From Pigmentiphaga kullae (lineage in GTDB: Bacteria; Pseudomonadota; Gammaproteobacteria; Burkholderiales; Burkholderiaceae_B), in the NCBI RefSeq assembly GCF_004216695.1, contig NZ_SGXC01000002.1, positions 496,001-560,000 on the forward strand: 64,000 nt of DNA. The letters run 5' to 3'. Below the pieces are notes generated by a model. The model had not been told where the DNA came from. It did no database searches and saw only the letters and a list, made by a program, of their open reading frames with translations. Below are positions 1 through 9,676 of the stretch, one piece after another. How positions within the stretch are numbered: the first letter of the stretch is position 1; each line of letters begins with the position of its first letter. Made by a program: the position numbers and the translations under genes.

Positions 1-1
1 G

Positions 2-445
2 ATCATCGACTACACGACCGAACGGCCCCGCACCTTCTTCGAGGGTGGCGACCAGCCGGTGGCCCACGTGGACATGACCCAGCCCTACGGAGCCGCCATG
101 CGGCACGATCTGCTGGAGTCGGCGCGGACCTGCGGGATCGCCGTGGTCGACGGCGGGGTCTATGGCTGCACGCAGGGTCCGCGGCTGGAAACCGCCGCGG
201 AAATCCGCCGCATGGGTCGGGACGGCTGCGACATGGTCGGCATGACCGGCATGCCCGAGGCCGCCCTGGCGCGGGAGCTCGACCTGGACTATGCGGCCCT
301 GTGCCTCGTCACCAACGATGCCGCGGGCCAGCGCGCCAGCGCGGACGAGATCTCGATGCAGGGCATGCGCGTGGTGGTGGACGACAGCATGCAGAACGTC
401 CACCGCATCCTCGGCCAACTGGTGGGTGCCGACGGAACCGCCTGA
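2..445 (+). CDS. S-methyl-5'-thioinosine/purine nucleoside phosphorylase (MtnP family), 5' partial
   Basis: The reading frame is open from base 2, so the N-terminus lies left of the window and the real start is not visible. The visible 147 residues match the C-terminal half of the MTAP/PNP phosphorylase family, which splits methylthio-purine nucleosides with phosphate. Family marks seen are FFEGG, the GVYGCTQGPRLETAAEI substrate loop and VGMTGMPEAALAREL. Whether the substrate is methylthioinosine or methylthioadenosine cannot be told without the N-terminal part. The gene is convergent with the GST gene, with a repeat element between them. Confidence 0.85.
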   Translation: MIDYTTERPRTFFEGGDQPVAHVDMTQPYGAAMRHDLLESARTCGIAVVDGGVYGCTQGPRLETAAEIRRMGRDGCDMVGMTGMPEAALARELDLDYAALCLVTNDAAGQRASADEISMQGMRVVVDDSMQNVHRILGQLVGADGTA

Positions 446-461
446 TTCGTCAGTGATCCTG

Positions 462-611
462 GGCACCGCGGATCCGGCTTCGCCGGTCCGCCGGTGCCGC
501 CCACTGGGCCCGGCGCCGGGCCGCCCCAAGGCGGGCCCAGCCCCCGTCGGGGGGCCGCCGCGTAGCGGCTGGGGGCTCACGATTCAGGGCGCGCGTCAGC
601 GCGTAGGGGGG
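462..611 (-). repeat. gene-terminal repeat, copy A (expanded)
   Basis: On the - strand this starts five bases after the gst stop codon with CCCCCCTACGCGCTGACGCG and ends in the hairpin GGACCGGCGAAGCCGGATCC, whose flanks (GGCACCGGC/GCGGTGCC) also pair. It is longer than the other three copies because a further GC-rich dyad stretch lies in the middle. The whole 446-616 gap between the two convergent genes is this element; nothing else is visible in it. Confidence 0.7.
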
Positions 612-616
612 TCTAT

Positions 617-1219
617 TCACAAACCTTCGGCCTTGAGCGCCGCCTGCACGGCGGGGCGCTGCGCGATGCGTTCGCGGAAAGCCACGATGGCGGGCCAGCG
701 CGACAGGTCGTAGTTCAGGCGCCCGGCCCAGCCGGTGGTCACGAACAGGTAGATGTCGGCCACGGAAAACCCGCCGGGCATCAGGTATTCGCGCTGCGAC
801 AGCTCGCTTTGCACGTAGTCCAGGCGCGTGGCCAGGATCTGGCGGAACACGTCCTTGCCTTCCTCGCTCAGTGTGGGCTTGAACATGGGCGAGAAGCCCT
901 TGTGGATCTCGGTGGCGATGAACACCAGCCAGGTTTGCAGCGCGTAGCGCTCGGCGCTGTCGGGCGGGGGCGCCAGCTTGCTTGCCGGCACGAGGTCGGC
1001 GACGTATTGCAGCAGCACGGCCAACTCGGTCATCACCACCCCGGGGGACACTTCCAGCGCCGGCACGTAGCCCTTGGGGTTGACCTTGCGGAAGTCCTGG
1101 CCGGTCTCGGTGGTCTTGGCCCTGAGGTCGACTTTTTCCCAGGTGAAGTCGATGCCTGCTTCGCGCAAGGCGATGTGGGGGGCCTGGGAACAGGCGCCGG
1201 GGGAGTAGTAGAGCTTCAT
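617..1219 (-). CDS. glutathione S-transferase, beta-like
   Basis: The 200-residue length is typical of a cytosolic GST. The N-terminal thioredoxin-fold domain starts MKLYYSPGACSQAPH, with Cys10 at the position used by bacterial beta-class enzymes, and is followed by VNPKGYVPAL with the cis-proline and a TEL (glutathione gamma-glutamyl contact) motif. The C-terminal half is the all-helical domain. It probably conjugates or binds glutathione adducts in the cytoplasm; the substrate is unknown. It stands alone on the - strand, downstream of but 56 bp from glgP. Confidence 0.88.
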   Translation of the reverse strand: MKLYYSPGACSQAPHIALREAGIDFTWEKVDLRAKTTETGQDFRKVNPKGYVPALEVSPGVVMTELAVLLQYVADLVPASKLAPPPDSAERYALQTWLVFIATEIHKGFSPMFKPTLSEEGKDVFRQILATRLDYVQSELSQREYLMPGGFSVADIYLFVTTGWAGRLNYDLSRWPAIVAFRERIAQRPAVQAALKAEGL

Positions 1220-1274
1220 GGGGCCTCGATGAAAGGGGTGGGAAAGCGGCTATTCTCTCACTGCCCGCGCGCTT

Positions 1275-3806
1275 TTACCGCAGCGTATGCTCCATTTCGG
1301 CCTCGTCGTACAGGTCGACGGGCACCGGCTTCACGTGCCAGATCTGCTCGGCGTATTCGCGGATGCTGCGGTCCGACGAAAACTTGCCCGAGCGCGCGGT
1401 GTTGAGGATGGACATGCGCGTCCAGCTTTCGGTGTCGCGATAGGCCTGGCTGACGAGATCCTGGCATTCGATGTAGGACTGGTAGTCCGCCAGCAGCAGG
1501 TAGGGGTCGTGCCGCAGCAGGTCGTCGACCAGTGGCCGGAACAGTTCGGTGTCGCCGCGCGAGAAGAAGCCGCTCTGGATCAGGTCGAGGCAGGTGCGCA
1601 GTTCGCTGTGGCTGTGGTAGTAGTCGCCGGGATGGTAGCCCGCGGTCTTGATGTGGCGCACTTCCGCCGCGGTATGACCGAACAGGAAGAAGTTCTCGGC
1701 CCCGACCTGGTCGCGCAGCTCGATGTTGGCGCCGTCCATGGTGCCTATGGTCAGCGCGCCGTTCATCGCGAATTTCATGTTGCCGGTGCCCGAGGCTTCC
1801 TTGCCCGCCAGCGATATCTGCTCGGACAGTTCGGCGGCCGGATAGATGCACTGGCCCTGGGTGACGTTGAAGTTGGGGATGAACACCACCTTGAGCAGGT
1901 CGCGCACGTCGGGATCGTTGTTGACCACTTCGCCCACCGAGGTGATGAGCTTGATCATCAGCTTGGCCGTGTGATAGCCAGGCGCGGCCTTGCCGCCGAA
2001 AATGAAGGTACGGGGCAGGGGATCGCGCGCCCGGCCGGACTTCAGGCGGTGGTACAGGGTGACGATGTGCAGGACCGCCAGGTGCTGGCGCTTGTATTCG
2101 TGGATGCGCTTGACCAGCACGTCGAACATCGAGTCGGGATCGACCTTCACGCCCGTGCGGCGCAGGATCAGCGCGGCCAGGTCCACCTTATTGGCGCGCT
2201 TGACCGCGCGCCACTCCTGCCGGAAGGCGGCATCGTCGATGTAGTCTTCGATCAGGCGGATGCGGGGCAGGTCGGTCACCCAGCCGTCGCCGATGGCGCC
2301 GGTCACCAGCGAGGTCAGCCGCGGATTGCTCAGGACCAGCCAGCGGCGCGGCGTGACGCCGTTCGTGACATTGGTGAACTTCTCGGGCCACATCTCGTAG
2401 AAGTCCTTCAGCAGCCCGTGCTTGAGCAGGTCCGAGTGGAGTTCGGCCACGCCGTTGATGGCATGGCTGCCCACGCAGGCCAGATGCGCCATGCGCACGT
2501 AGCGCTCGCCGCTTTCGTCGATCAGCGACAGGCGGGAGATGCGGGATTCGTCCCCCAGGAAATGGATGCGCACGTCGTTCAGGAAGCGCGCGTTGATCTC
2601 GTAGATCAGTTCCAGGTGGCGCGGCAGGATGCGCTGGAACAGGTCCAGCGGCCAGCGCTCCAGCGCCTCGGGCAACAGCGTGTGGTTGGTGTACGAAAAG
2701 CTGCGCGTGGTGATGCCCCAGGCCTGGTCCCACGGCAGCAGGTGCTCGTCCACCAGCAGCCGCATCAGCTCGGCGATGGCGATGGCCGGGTGGGTGTCGT
2801 TGAGCTGGATGGCGAACTTCCTGTCGAAGTCGCCGATGGCGCCGCCCCGGGCCAGGTGGATGCGTATCATGTCCTGCAGCGAGCACGACACGAAGAAGTA
2901 CTGCTGCTCCAGCCGCAATTCCTTGCCCTGGGTGGTTTCGTCGTTGGGGTAGAGCACCTTGGTCAGGTTCTCGGAGGTCACCTTCTTGCTGACTGCGCCC
3001 AGGTAGTCGCCCCGGTTGAAGACCGAGAAATCGAAGGATTCGGTGGCTTCGGCCCGCCACAGGCGCAGTGTGTTGGTGGTGTTGACACGGTAGCCCGGAA
3101 TGGGCGAGTCGAACGGCACGCCCACCACGGTCTTCTCGGGGGCCCAGCGTACGCGCAGGTAGCCGGCATCGTCGGTGTACTGCTCGGTGTGGCCGCCAAG
3201 CTTGATCTCCACCGCCCATTCGGCGCGCTGGATTTCCCAGGGGTTGCCGTAGCGCAGCCACTTGTCGGTATTCTCGACCTGCCAGCCGTCGATGATGGTC
3301 TGGAAGAAGATGCCGTATTCGTAGCGGATGCCGTAGCCGAAAGCCGGGATCTGCCCGGTGGCCAGCGAATCCAGGAAGCAGGCGGCCAGGCGGCCCAGGC
3401 CGCCGTTGCCCAGGCCGGGCTCTTCTTCCTGGCGCAGGATCTCGCCGTAGTCCAGCTTCAGTTCGGCCAGGGCCTCGCGCACGCTGTCGGCGATGCCCAG
3501 GTTGATCAGGTGGTTGCCCAGGTGCGGGCCCATCAGGAATTCGGCCGACAGGTAGGCGACGGTGCGCGGCGCGGTCTGGTTGTACTGGGCCGTGCTGCTG
3601 ATCCAGCGCTGCAGGCTGCGATCGCGTATGGTGTGGGCCAGGGCCAGGTAGAGGTCGTTCTTGCCCGAGATCTTCGGAAACTTGCCTACCGTGTAGAACA
3701 GGTGGTCGAAGAAGGCGCGCTTCAGGCTTTCCTTGGAGAACGACGTGCGTTCGTCGTCGTCATCGGCCGTCAGGGGAACGGGTGCGGACACGTGCGGAGC
3801 TCCCAT
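1275..3806 (-). CDS. glgP: glycogen/maltodextrin phosphorylase
   Basis: The 843-residue protein is a GT35 phosphorylase that releases glucose-1-phosphate from alpha-1,4-glucans using pyridoxal phosphate. Marks seen are [18 protein letters not shown], the [11 protein letters not shown] segment and the C-terminal PLP-lysine motif [16 protein letters not shown] followed by [10 protein letters not shown] chose the ATG at 3806; a TTG nine codons further up is possible but has no better ribosome site. The N-terminus (acidic DDDDE stretch) is short, as in bacterial enzymes without the regulatory arm. No other glycogen gene is adjacent. Confidence 0.93.
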   Translation of the reverse strand: MGAPHVSAPVPLTADDDDERTSFSKESLKRAFFDHLFYTVGKFPKISGKNDLYLALAHTIRDRSLQRWISSTAQYNQTAPRTVAYLSAEFLMGPHLGNHLINLGIADSVREALAELKLDYGEILRQEEEPGLGNGGLGRLAACFLDSLATGQIPAFGYGIRYEYGIFFQTIIDGWQVENTDKWLRYGNPWEIQRAEWAVEIKLGGHTEQYTDDAGYLRVRWAPEKTVVGVPFDSPIPGYRVNTTNTLRLWRAEATESFDFSVFNRGDYLGAVSKKVTSENLTKVLYPNDETTQGKELRLEQQYFFVSCSLQDMIRIHLARGGAIGDFDRKFAIQLNDTHPAIAIAELMRLLVDEHLLPWDQAWGITTRSFSYTNHTLLPEALERWPLDLFQRILPRHLELIYEINARFLNDVRIHFLGDESRISRLSLIDESGERYVRMAHLACVGSHAINGVAELHSDLLKHGLLKDFYEMWPEKFTNVTNGVTPRRWLVLSNPRLTSLVTGAIGDGWVTDLPRIRLIEDYIDDAAFRQEWRAVKRANKVDLAALILRRTGVKVDPDSMFDVLVKRIHEYKRQHLAVLHIVTLYHRLKSGRARDPLPRTFIFGGKAAPGYHTAKLMIKLITSVGEVVNNDPDVRDLLKVVFIPNFNVTQGQCIYPAAELSEQISLAGKEASGTGNMKFAMNGALTIGTMDGANIELRDQVGAENFFLFGHTAAEVRHIKTAGYHPGDYYHSHSELRTCLDLIQSGFFSRGDTELFRPLVDDLLRHDPYLLLADYQSYIECQDLVSQAYRDTESWTRMSILNTARSGKFSSDRSIREYAEQIWHVKPVPVDLYDEAEMEHTLR

Positions 3807-3899
3807 CTGTACGCCGCCCCAGGGGCGGGGCAACCCGGTTATTGTTGCTTTCGGGATCCGGACGGCGCAAGCCGCGTTTTCAATTGGTTAAGCATACGA

Positions 3900-3919
3900 C
3901 AGCCCCATGAAAGGGGCTG
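3900..3919 (-). terminator. hairpin downstream of glnD
   Basis: A perfect 7-bp stem CAGCCCC/GGGGCTG with a 6-base loop lies directly after the glnD stop. It has no T-run on the - strand side, so it may be a 3' processing or Rho-related hairpin rather than a classical intrinsic terminator. The glgP upstream region begins just beyond it. Confidence 0.45.
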
Positions 3920-3920
3920 G

Positions 3921-6533
3921 TCACTGCAAGGCTTCCAGCAGGTCCTGCTCGAACTGGATCTGGCTGCGTGCGTTGTTCAGCGTGTCGCCGTCGATCAGGA
4001 AGGTGTCCTCGACCCGTTCGCCCAGCGTCATGACCTTGGCGGTCTTGAGGTTGATGCCGTGCTTGACGAAGGTGCGCGCCAGCGCGTGCAGCAGGCCGGT
4101 CCGGTCGGAAGCCGTCACGCTCAGTATCCACGACTGCCCGCGTTCGTCGGGCCGCAGTTCGATCGCGGGCGTGATCGGGAACATGCGCGACTGGCGCGAC
4201 TGGCGGGGGCCGAGCGGAACGGTCTCGCCCGCCGAGGCCGGCCCGGCGGCGTGCGGCGCGGCCAGCCGCTGGGTCAGTTCGGGTTCGACCAGGCTTAGCA
4301 GCGAGCGCTGTTCGCTGGGCGTGCCCTGGGCCAGCACGATGAAGCTGTCCAGCGCCCAGCCGTGGCGGGTGGTGTGGATGCGGGCGTCCTGGATGCTGAG
4401 GTGCCGTTCGTCGAAGTAGCCGCAGATGCGGGCGAACAGGTCGGGCTGGTCCTTGACGTAGACCACGATCTGCAGGCCTTCGCCGATGGGCGCCAGGCGG
4501 GCGCGCACGATGGGCGTTTCGCTGTTGACTTTGTTGTACAGGTGCCGGGTCTGCCAGGCGATCTCGGGGGCCTCGTGGCGCAGGAAATAGGCCACGTCCA
4601 GCTGCTTCCACAGGGCCTCGTGGGCGTCCTCCGTCAGTCCCGCCAGCCGCAGCGCGCCCAGCGCCTCTTCCTTGCGGTTCTCCAGGATGGCGCGGGAGTC
4701 GGGGATCTCGCCGCCCAGCGCCCGCCGCGTCTTGACGAACAGGTCCTCGAGCAGCTTGCCTTTCCAGGCGTTCCAGACCTTGGGGCTGGTGCCGCGTATG
4801 TCGGCCACGGTCAGCAGGTAGAGCGCGGTCAGGTGCCGCGTGTCGCCCATCAGCGCGGCGAATTCCTGGATGACCTGCGGATCCGACAAGTCCTTCTTCT
4901 GCGCCACCGAGGACAGCGTCAGGTGCTGGCGCACCAGGAATTCCAGCAGCGCCGCGTCGTCCTTGGCCAGGCCGTGCTCGCGCGCGAACTTGCGCGCCTC
5001 GGCCGCGCCCAGCTCGGAATGGTCGCCGCCGCGGCCCTTGGCGATGTCGTGGAACAGGGCCGCCGCGTACAGGATCCAGTGGCCGTCGAAGTTCGCGATC
5101 AACTGGCTGCACAGCGGGTATTCGTGCGCATGCTCGGGCATCGTGAAGCGGCGCAGATTGCGCACCACCATCAGGATGTGCTGGTCCACGGTATAGGCGT
5201 GGAACAGGTCGTGCTGCATCTGGCCGACGATGCGGCGGAAGGGCAGCAGGTAGCGCGGCAGGATGCTCAGTTCGTTCATCCGGCGCAGTTCGTGCACGAT
5301 GCCGCGCTGCTGTTGCAGGATGGACAGGAACAGGTGGCGGTTGACCGGGTTGCGCCGGAACTGGGCGTCGATGCGCCGGCGCGCGTGCCAGATGGCGCGC
5401 AGCATGCGGGCCGACATGCCCTTGAGCGCGGGCTGCTGCTGCATGACCAGGAAGGCGCGCAGCAGCAGCGTCGGGTTGCGTTCGAACGCATCGTCCCGGT
5501 ACATGTCCAGCCGTTCGTGCAGGCTGCGGAAATCCTCGTCGATGGGCTGGGCTTCTTCCCCGGGGCGCGCGAACAGGCGTTCTTCCAGGTTCTGGACCAG
5601 GATGGTGTTGAGCTGGGTCACCAGCTTGGCCGCCCAGTAGTAGCGCTGCATCAGCATTTCGCTGGGGCGGCGGGCGCCGCCGGCCTCGATGCCGTATACC
5701 TTGGCCATGGCCGGCTGGATGTCGAATACCAGCCTGTCCTCGCGCCGGCCGGTCAGCAGGTGCAGTTCGATGCGCAGGCGCTTGAAGGCCTGCTCGGCGC
5801 GCCGCAGGTGGCGCGCCTCGTCGGCCGTCAGCAGCCCCGCGCGCGCCACCTGGGCCCAGGTCTTGCCGAAGCCGGCCGCCCGCGCCATCCACAGGATGAC
5901 CTGCAGGTCGCGCAGGCCGCCGGGCGATTCCTTGCAGTTGGGTTCCAGCGCGTACGGCGTGTAGTTGTACTTCGTGTGCCGCTGCTGCATCTCCAGCTGC
6001 TTGTCGTGGAAGAAGGCGCGCTTGTCCAGCCGGCCGCGCATCGCGGTCTCGAACTGGCGCATCAGCGTCCGGCTGCCGGCCAGGTAGCGGGCCTCCAGCA
6101 GGGCGGTTTCCACGGTGATGTCCCGGGCCGCCTCGGCCATGCATTCTTCCACCGTGCGTACGCTGTGGCCGGGCTCCAGCCCAATGTCCCACAGCGCCGT
6201 GATCAGCGCACCTATCCTGGCCTCGTCCTCGGCGCCGGGCGGCTGGCGCAGCAGCACCAGCACGTCCACGTCGGAATAGGGGTACAGCTCGCCCCGGCCG
6301 TAGCCGCCCACGGCCGCCAGCGTCGCGCCCTCGGGCAGGGGGTGGCGCTCGAGCAGCGCCACCAGCGTGCGGTCGACGATGCGCCGCAGCTCGGTCAGGA
6401 GCCCGTCGGCGCGCAGGTTTTCGCGGTAGGTGGCGATCGCGCGTTCGCGCGCCGCCCGCATGGCATTGCGCAGGCCCTGCAGTTCGTTCAGGGCGGGCGA
6501 GGTCAGCGTGGCGGCGGATAGGGGGGCGGACAT
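3921..6533 (-). CDS. glnD: bifunctional uridylyltransferase/uridylyl-removing enzyme (PII modifier)
   Basis: At 870 residues this fits GlnD, which adds UMP to PII proteins under nitrogen limitation and removes it when glutamine is high. The nucleotidyltransferase site is AAVGGYGRGELYPYSDVDVL near the N-terminus. The HD phosphohydrolase site is LFHDIAKGRGGDHSELG in the middle, and two C-terminal ACT repeats follow (AQGTPSEQ region and TASDRTGLLHALARTF). I chose the ATG at 6533, 14 bp after the map stop; the open frame above it is composition-driven. It is probably cotranscribed with map. Confidence 0.95.
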   Translation of the reverse strand: MSAPLSAATLTSPALNELQGLRNAMRAARERAIATYRENLRADGLLTELRRIVDRTLVALLERHPLPEGATLAAVGGYGRGELYPYSDVDVLVLLRQPPGAEDEARIGALITALWDIGLEPGHSVRTVEECMAEAARDITVETALLEARYLAGSRTLMRQFETAMRGRLDKRAFFHDKQLEMQQRHTKYNYTPYALEPNCKESPGGLRDLQVILWMARAAGFGKTWAQVARAGLLTADEARHLRRAEQAFKRLRIELHLLTGRREDRLVFDIQPAMAKVYGIEAGGARRPSEMLMQRYYWAAKLVTQLNTILVQNLEERLFARPGEEAQPIDEDFRSLHERLDMYRDDAFERNPTLLLRAFLVMQQQPALKGMSARMLRAIWHARRRIDAQFRRNPVNRHLFLSILQQQRGIVHELRRMNELSILPRYLLPFRRIVGQMQHDLFHAYTVDQHILMVVRNLRRFTMPEHAHEYPLCSQLIANFDGHWILYAAALFHDIAKGRGGDHSELGAAEARKFAREHGLAKDDAALLEFLVRQHLTLSSVAQKKDLSDPQVIQEFAALMGDTRHLTALYLLTVADIRGTSPKVWNAWKGKLLEDLFVKTRRALGGEIPDSRAILENRKEEALGALRLAGLTEDAHEALWKQLDVAYFLRHEAPEIAWQTRHLYNKVNSETPIVRARLAPIGEGLQIVVYVKDQPDLFARICGYFDERHLSIQDARIHTTRHGWALDSFIVLAQGTPSEQRSLLSLVEPELTQRLAAPHAAGPASAGETVPLGPRQSRQSRMFPITPAIELRPDERGQSWILSVTASDRTGLLHALARTFVKHGINLKTAKVMTLGERVEDTFLIDGDTLNNARSQIQFEQDLLEALQ

Positions 6534-6547
6534 GGGGGCGGGCGGAG

Positions 6548-7360
6548 TCAGGCGGCCTTGGCGGCGACGAAGCTGGGCGGGGCGGGCATGCCGGGCGAGA
6601 CGGTCAGGGTCTCGTAGCCGGTGTCCGTCACCACCACCGTGTGTTCCCACTGGGCCGACAGGCTGTGGTCGCGGGTCACGATGGTCCAGCCGTCGGCCAG
6701 TTCGCGGATTTCCCGGCGTCCGGCGTTGATCATGGGTTCCACCGTGAAGATCATGCCCGGCAGCAGTTCGAGGCCAGTGCCGGGCTTGCCGTAGTGCAGC
6801 ACCTGCGGGTCTTCGTGGAACACCTGGCCGATGCCGTGGCCGCAGAATTCCCGGACCACGCTGTAGCCATGGGCTTCGGCATGTTTCTGAATGGCGTGGC
6901 CGATGTCGCCCAGGTGGGCGCCGGGCCGGACCTGCTCGATGCCCAGCCACATGCACTCGTAGGTGACCTGCGCGAGGCGGCGGGCCAGGATGGACGGTTC
7001 GCCGGCGAAGAACATGCGGCTCGTATCGCCGTGCCAGCCCTCCTTGATGATGGTGACGTCGATGTTGAGCGAGTCGCCGTTCTTCAGGATCTTGTCGCCG
7101 GGGATGCCGTGACAGACCTGGTGGTTGACCGAGGTGCAGATCGCCCCGGTGAAGGGCGGGTAGCCAGGCGGCGCGTAGCCGATGGTGGCCGACTTCACCT
7201 TCAGTTCGTCGGTCATGTATTCCAGGCAGAGCCGGTCCAGTTCGCCGGTGGTCACGCCCGGCTTGACGTGGGGCGCGATGAAATCCAGTACGCTGGCCGC
7301 CGCCTGGCAGGCCTCGCGCATTTTTTCGATTTCCTCGGCCGACTTGATGGTGATGCTCAT
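6548..7360 (-). CDS. map: type I methionine aminopeptidase
   Basis: The 270-residue enzyme removes initiator methionine from new proteins, using two metal ions. It shows the five-ligand pattern in order: NIDVT with Asp, DTSRMF with Asp, FCGHGIG with His, FTVEPM with Glu and WEHTVVVTD with Glu. The start MSITIKS at 7360 has a GGAAG ribosome site; a start ten codons up would add an unrelated tail. It leads a map-glnD transcription unit divergent from rpsB, an arrangement seen in other betaproteobacteria. Confidence 0.95.
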   Translation of the reverse strand: MSITIKSAEEIEKMREACQAAASVLDFIAPHVKPGVTTGELDRLCLEYMTDELKVKSATIGYAPPGYPPFTGAICTSVNHQVCHGIPGDKILKNGDSLNIDVTIIKEGWHGDTSRMFFAGEPSILARRLAQVTYECMWLGIEQVRPGAHLGDIGHAIQKHAEAHGYSVVREFCGHGIGQVFHEDPQVLHYGKPGTGLELLPGMIFTVEPMINAGRREIRELADGWTIVTRDHSLSAQWEHTVVVTDTGYETLTVSPGMPAPPSFVAAKAA

Positions 7361-7511
7361 GATCTGCTTCCCGCGCTGTGTGCGCTCCATTATGGCCCCG
7401 GACCGCCCGTCGCGACCCCGCAGCCGCCCTGGAACGCCGCCTGAAGGGGCGTGGCGGGGCTTTCTTTGTAACAGAAAGCGACGAGGGCCAGGGCCGGGCC
7501 GGGCGGGTCGC

Positions 7512-7541
7512 TTGAGCAGGTGGTCCGGAAAATAGTAGAAT
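7512..7541 (+). promoter_or_regulatory. candidate rpsB promoter
   Basis: TTGAGC (7512-7517) and TAGAAT (7536-7541) are separated by 18 bp, in the 309-bp gap between the divergent map and rpsB. The transcript would have a leader of about 120 bases, long enough for the S2 autoregulatory structure known in proteobacteria, though I did not identify that structure. The rest of 7361-7669 shows no gene. Confidence 0.45.
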
Positions 7542-7669
7542 TATAGGCTTCCTGCGATTTCGGGAAGTTTTTCACCTCAACCGCGCGCCGTGTCATCCAG
7601 GGTGCCGGCCGGGCCAAGTGTGGCCTGGCGGGTGCTGATACGGTGCAAGACCCAACCCTCGGAGTCAAT

Positions 7670-8419
7670 ATGTCCGTTAGCATGCGCGAAATGCTGGAAG
7701 CCGGTGTCCACTTCGGCCACCAAACCCGCTTCTGGAACCCCAAGATGGCCCCCTATATCTTCGGCCATCGCAACAAGATCCACATCATCAACCTCGAGAA
7801 GACCCTGGCCCTGTACCAGGACGCTCTGAAGTTCGTGCGTCAACTGTCGGCCCGTGGCGGCACGATCCTGTTCGTCAGCACCAAGCGCGCCGCCCGCGAG
7901 ATCATCGCCGAGGAAGCGCAGCGCTGCGGCATGCCCTACGTCGACAGCCGCTGGCTGGGCGGCATGCTGACCAACTTCAAGACGGTCAAGACCTCGATCA
8001 AGCGCCTGAAGGACATGGAAGCCATGCAGGCCGAGGGTGCGACCGAGCGCATGAGCAAGAAGGAAGCGCTGATGTTCCAGCGCGAGCTCGAGAAGCTGAA
8101 CAAGTCCATCGGCGGCATCAAGGACATGAATGGCCTGCCGGACGCGATCTTCATCATCGACGTCGGGTATCACAAAATTACCGTCACTGAAGCCAAGGCG
8201 CTTAACATTCCGGTCGTCGCCGTGGTCGATACTAACCACTCGCCGGACGGCGTGGCCCACGTCATCCCGGGCAACGACGACTCGTCCAAGGCGATCGCCC
8301 TGTACGCCCGCGGCGTGGCCGATGCCGTGGCCGAAGGCCGCGAGCAGGCCCTGCAAGGCGTGGTCGATGCCGTGACCGAAGGCGGCGACGAGTTCGTGGA
8401 AGTCGAAGGCGAGGAATAA
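7670..8419 (+). CDS. rpsB: 30S ribosomal protein S2
   Basis: This is a 249-residue small-subunit protein. Its N-terminus [18 protein letters not shown] and the segment [14 protein letters not shown] are diagnostic. The start at 7670 follows GGAG; an open frame nine codons longer has no support. It is first in the translation and envelope block, followed by a gene-terminal repeat and an intrinsic terminator before tsf, so S2 and EF-Ts may be partly uncoupled here. Confidence 0.97.
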   Translation: MSVSMREMLEAGVHFGHQTRFWNPKMAPYIFGHRNKIHIINLEKTLALYQDALKFVRQLSARGGTILFVSTKRAAREIIAEEAQRCGMPYVDSRWLGGMLTNFKTVKTSIKRLKDMEAMQAEGATERMSKKEALMFQRELEKLNKSIGGIKDMNGLPDAIFIIDVGYHKITVTEAKALNIPVVAVVDTNHSPDGVAHVIPGNDDSSKAIALYARGVADAVAEGREQALQGVVDAVTEGGDEFVEVEGEE

Positions 8420-8422
8420 GCT

Positions 8423-8500
8423 CCCCCCCCTACGCGCTTGCGCGCGCCCCCCAGGGGGCGATGCGGGTGGACCGGCGGAGCCGGATCCACCGCATCCTGG
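8423..8500 (+). repeat. gene-terminal repeat, copy B
   Basis: It starts three bases after the rpsB stop with CCCCCCTACGCGCTTGCGCG, then CCCCCCAGGGGGCG, and ends in a hairpin (8461-8495) with core GGACCGGCGGAGCCGGATCC flanked by pairing arms ATGCGGGT/ACCGCAT. It has the same orientation relative to its gene as copies A, C and D. Confidence 0.75.
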
Positions 8501-8530
8501 GTCTGCGGGGTTGGGACCTAATGAATGCTT

Positions 8531-8556
8531 GAAGGGGCCTTGAGCCCCTTCTTTTT
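8531..8556 (+). terminator. intrinsic terminator between rpsB and tsf
   Basis: A perfect 8-bp stem GAAGGGGC/GCCCCTTC with a 5-base loop is followed by a run of five T. This is a classical Rho-independent terminator and probably sets the rpsB:tsf ratio by partial read-through. Confidence 0.8.
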
Positions 8557-8568
8557 AGTCAAACTAAT

Positions 8569-8591
8569 TTCCGCCCTTGTGGAGGGCGGAA
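8569..8591 (+). promoter_or_regulatory. hairpin in the tsf leader
   Basis: A perfect 9-bp inverted repeat TTCCGCCCT / AGGGCGGAA with a 5-base loop ends six bases before the AGGAG ribosome site of tsf. It has no T-run, so it is more likely a stabiliser or translational control element than a terminator. Function is inferred from position only. Confidence 0.5.
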
Positions 8592-8607
8592 GATGTCAGG
8601 AGTAATC

Positions 8608-9489
8608 ATGGCCGAAATTACCGCAGCAATGGTCAAGGAACTGCGCGAGAAGACCGACGCGCCCATGATGGAGTGCAAGAAGGCGTTGACCGAGGCCGGC
8701 GGCGATCTGGCCAAGGCCGAGGAAATCCTGCGCGTGAAGCTGGGCAGCAAGGCCAGCAAGGCCGCTGCCCGCGTGACCGCCGAAGGCCTGGTGGCCCTGT
8801 ATGTCTCGGCCGATGCCAAGACCGGCGTCGCCGTCGAAGTCAACAGCGAAACCGATTTCGTGGCCAAGAACGACGATTTCGTCCAGTTCGCCAACGATAT
8901 CGCCGAGTTGATCGCCAAGGCCAACCCGGCCGACGTCGCCGCCCTGTCCGAACTGGCGTTCCGTGACGGCACCGTGGAAAGCGTGCGCACCGCGCTGGTC
9001 GGCAAGATCGGCGAGAACATCTCCATCCGCCGCTTCACCCGCATCGCGACCGAGAACAAGCTGGCCCAGTACGTCCACGGCGGCCGTATCGGCGTGCTGG
9101 TCGAGTACTCCGGCGACGAAACGCTGGGCAAGGACATCGCCATGCACGTCGCGGCCACCAAGCCGAAGGCGCTGGACGCCTCGGGCGTGTCGCAGGACGA
9201 CATCCAGCGCGAGCGTTCGGTTGCCGAGCAGAAGGCCGCCGAATCGGGCAAGCCCGCCGACATCGTCGCCAAGATGGTCGAAGGTTCGGTCCAGAAGTTC
9301 CTGAAAGAGGTTACGCTGTTGTCGCAACCGTTCGTCAAGGACGACAAGCAGACCGTCCAGCAGGTGCTCAAGGCCAAGAACTCCGACGTGAAGCAGTTCG
9401 TGCTGTACGTCGTGGGCGAAGGCATCGAGAAGAAGGTCACCGACTTCGCCGCCGAAGTCGCTGCCCAGGCTGCTGCTGCAAAAAACTGA
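8608..9489 (+). CDS. tsf: translation elongation factor Ts
   Basis: The 293-residue protein exchanges GDP for GTP on EF-Tu. The N-terminal UBA-like segment contains [12 protein letters not shown], the family signature, and the core contains [13 protein letters not shown]. The start at 8608 has AGGAG seven bases upstream; an ATG five codons earlier is less well placed. It is followed by gene-terminal repeat copy C. Confidence 0.97.
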   Translation: MAEITAAMVKELREKTDAPMMECKKALTEAGGDLAKAEEILRVKLGSKASKAAARVTAEGLVALYVSADAKTGVAVEVNSETDFVAKNDDFVQFANDIAELIAKANPADVAALSELAFRDGTVESVRTALVGKIGENISIRRFTRIATENKLAQYVHGGRIGVLVEYSGDETLGKDIAMHVAATKPKALDASGVSQDDIQRERSVAEQKAAESGKPADIVAKMVEGSVQKFLKEVTLLSQPFVKDDKQTVQQVLKAKNSDVKQFVLYVVGEGIEKKVTDFAAEVAAQAAAAKN

Positions 9490-9568
9490 CCCCCCCTACG
9501 CGCTTACGCGCGCCCCCCGGGGGGCGGCCTCGAGGGACCGGCGGAGCCGGATCCCTCGTGCCTCGTCT
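9490..9568 (+). repeat. gene-terminal repeat, copy C
   Basis: It begins at the base after the tsf TGA with CCCCCCTACGCGCTTACGCG and CCCCCCGGGGGGCG. The hairpin (9531-9558) has the shared core GGACCGGCGGAGCCGGATCC and flanks CGAG/CTCG. The flank bases differ from copy B but still pair. Confidence 0.75.
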
Positions 9569-9676
9569 GGAGAGTGTGGGGTATGTTGTACCGATGTTGA
9601 TGTATACGCAGCGCAGTGGGGTTGGCCTCCTGCGGGCGGAGAAGGGCCGGATGTCGGCGATTGCGCGGGAGCATGT

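Noticed and set aside
1287-4298. Very long open frames opposite glgP, glnD and bamA (up to about 1000 codons)
   Set aside because: They mirror real genes in a GC-rich genome, have repetitive His/Arg/Gly/Ala composition and no recognisable domain.
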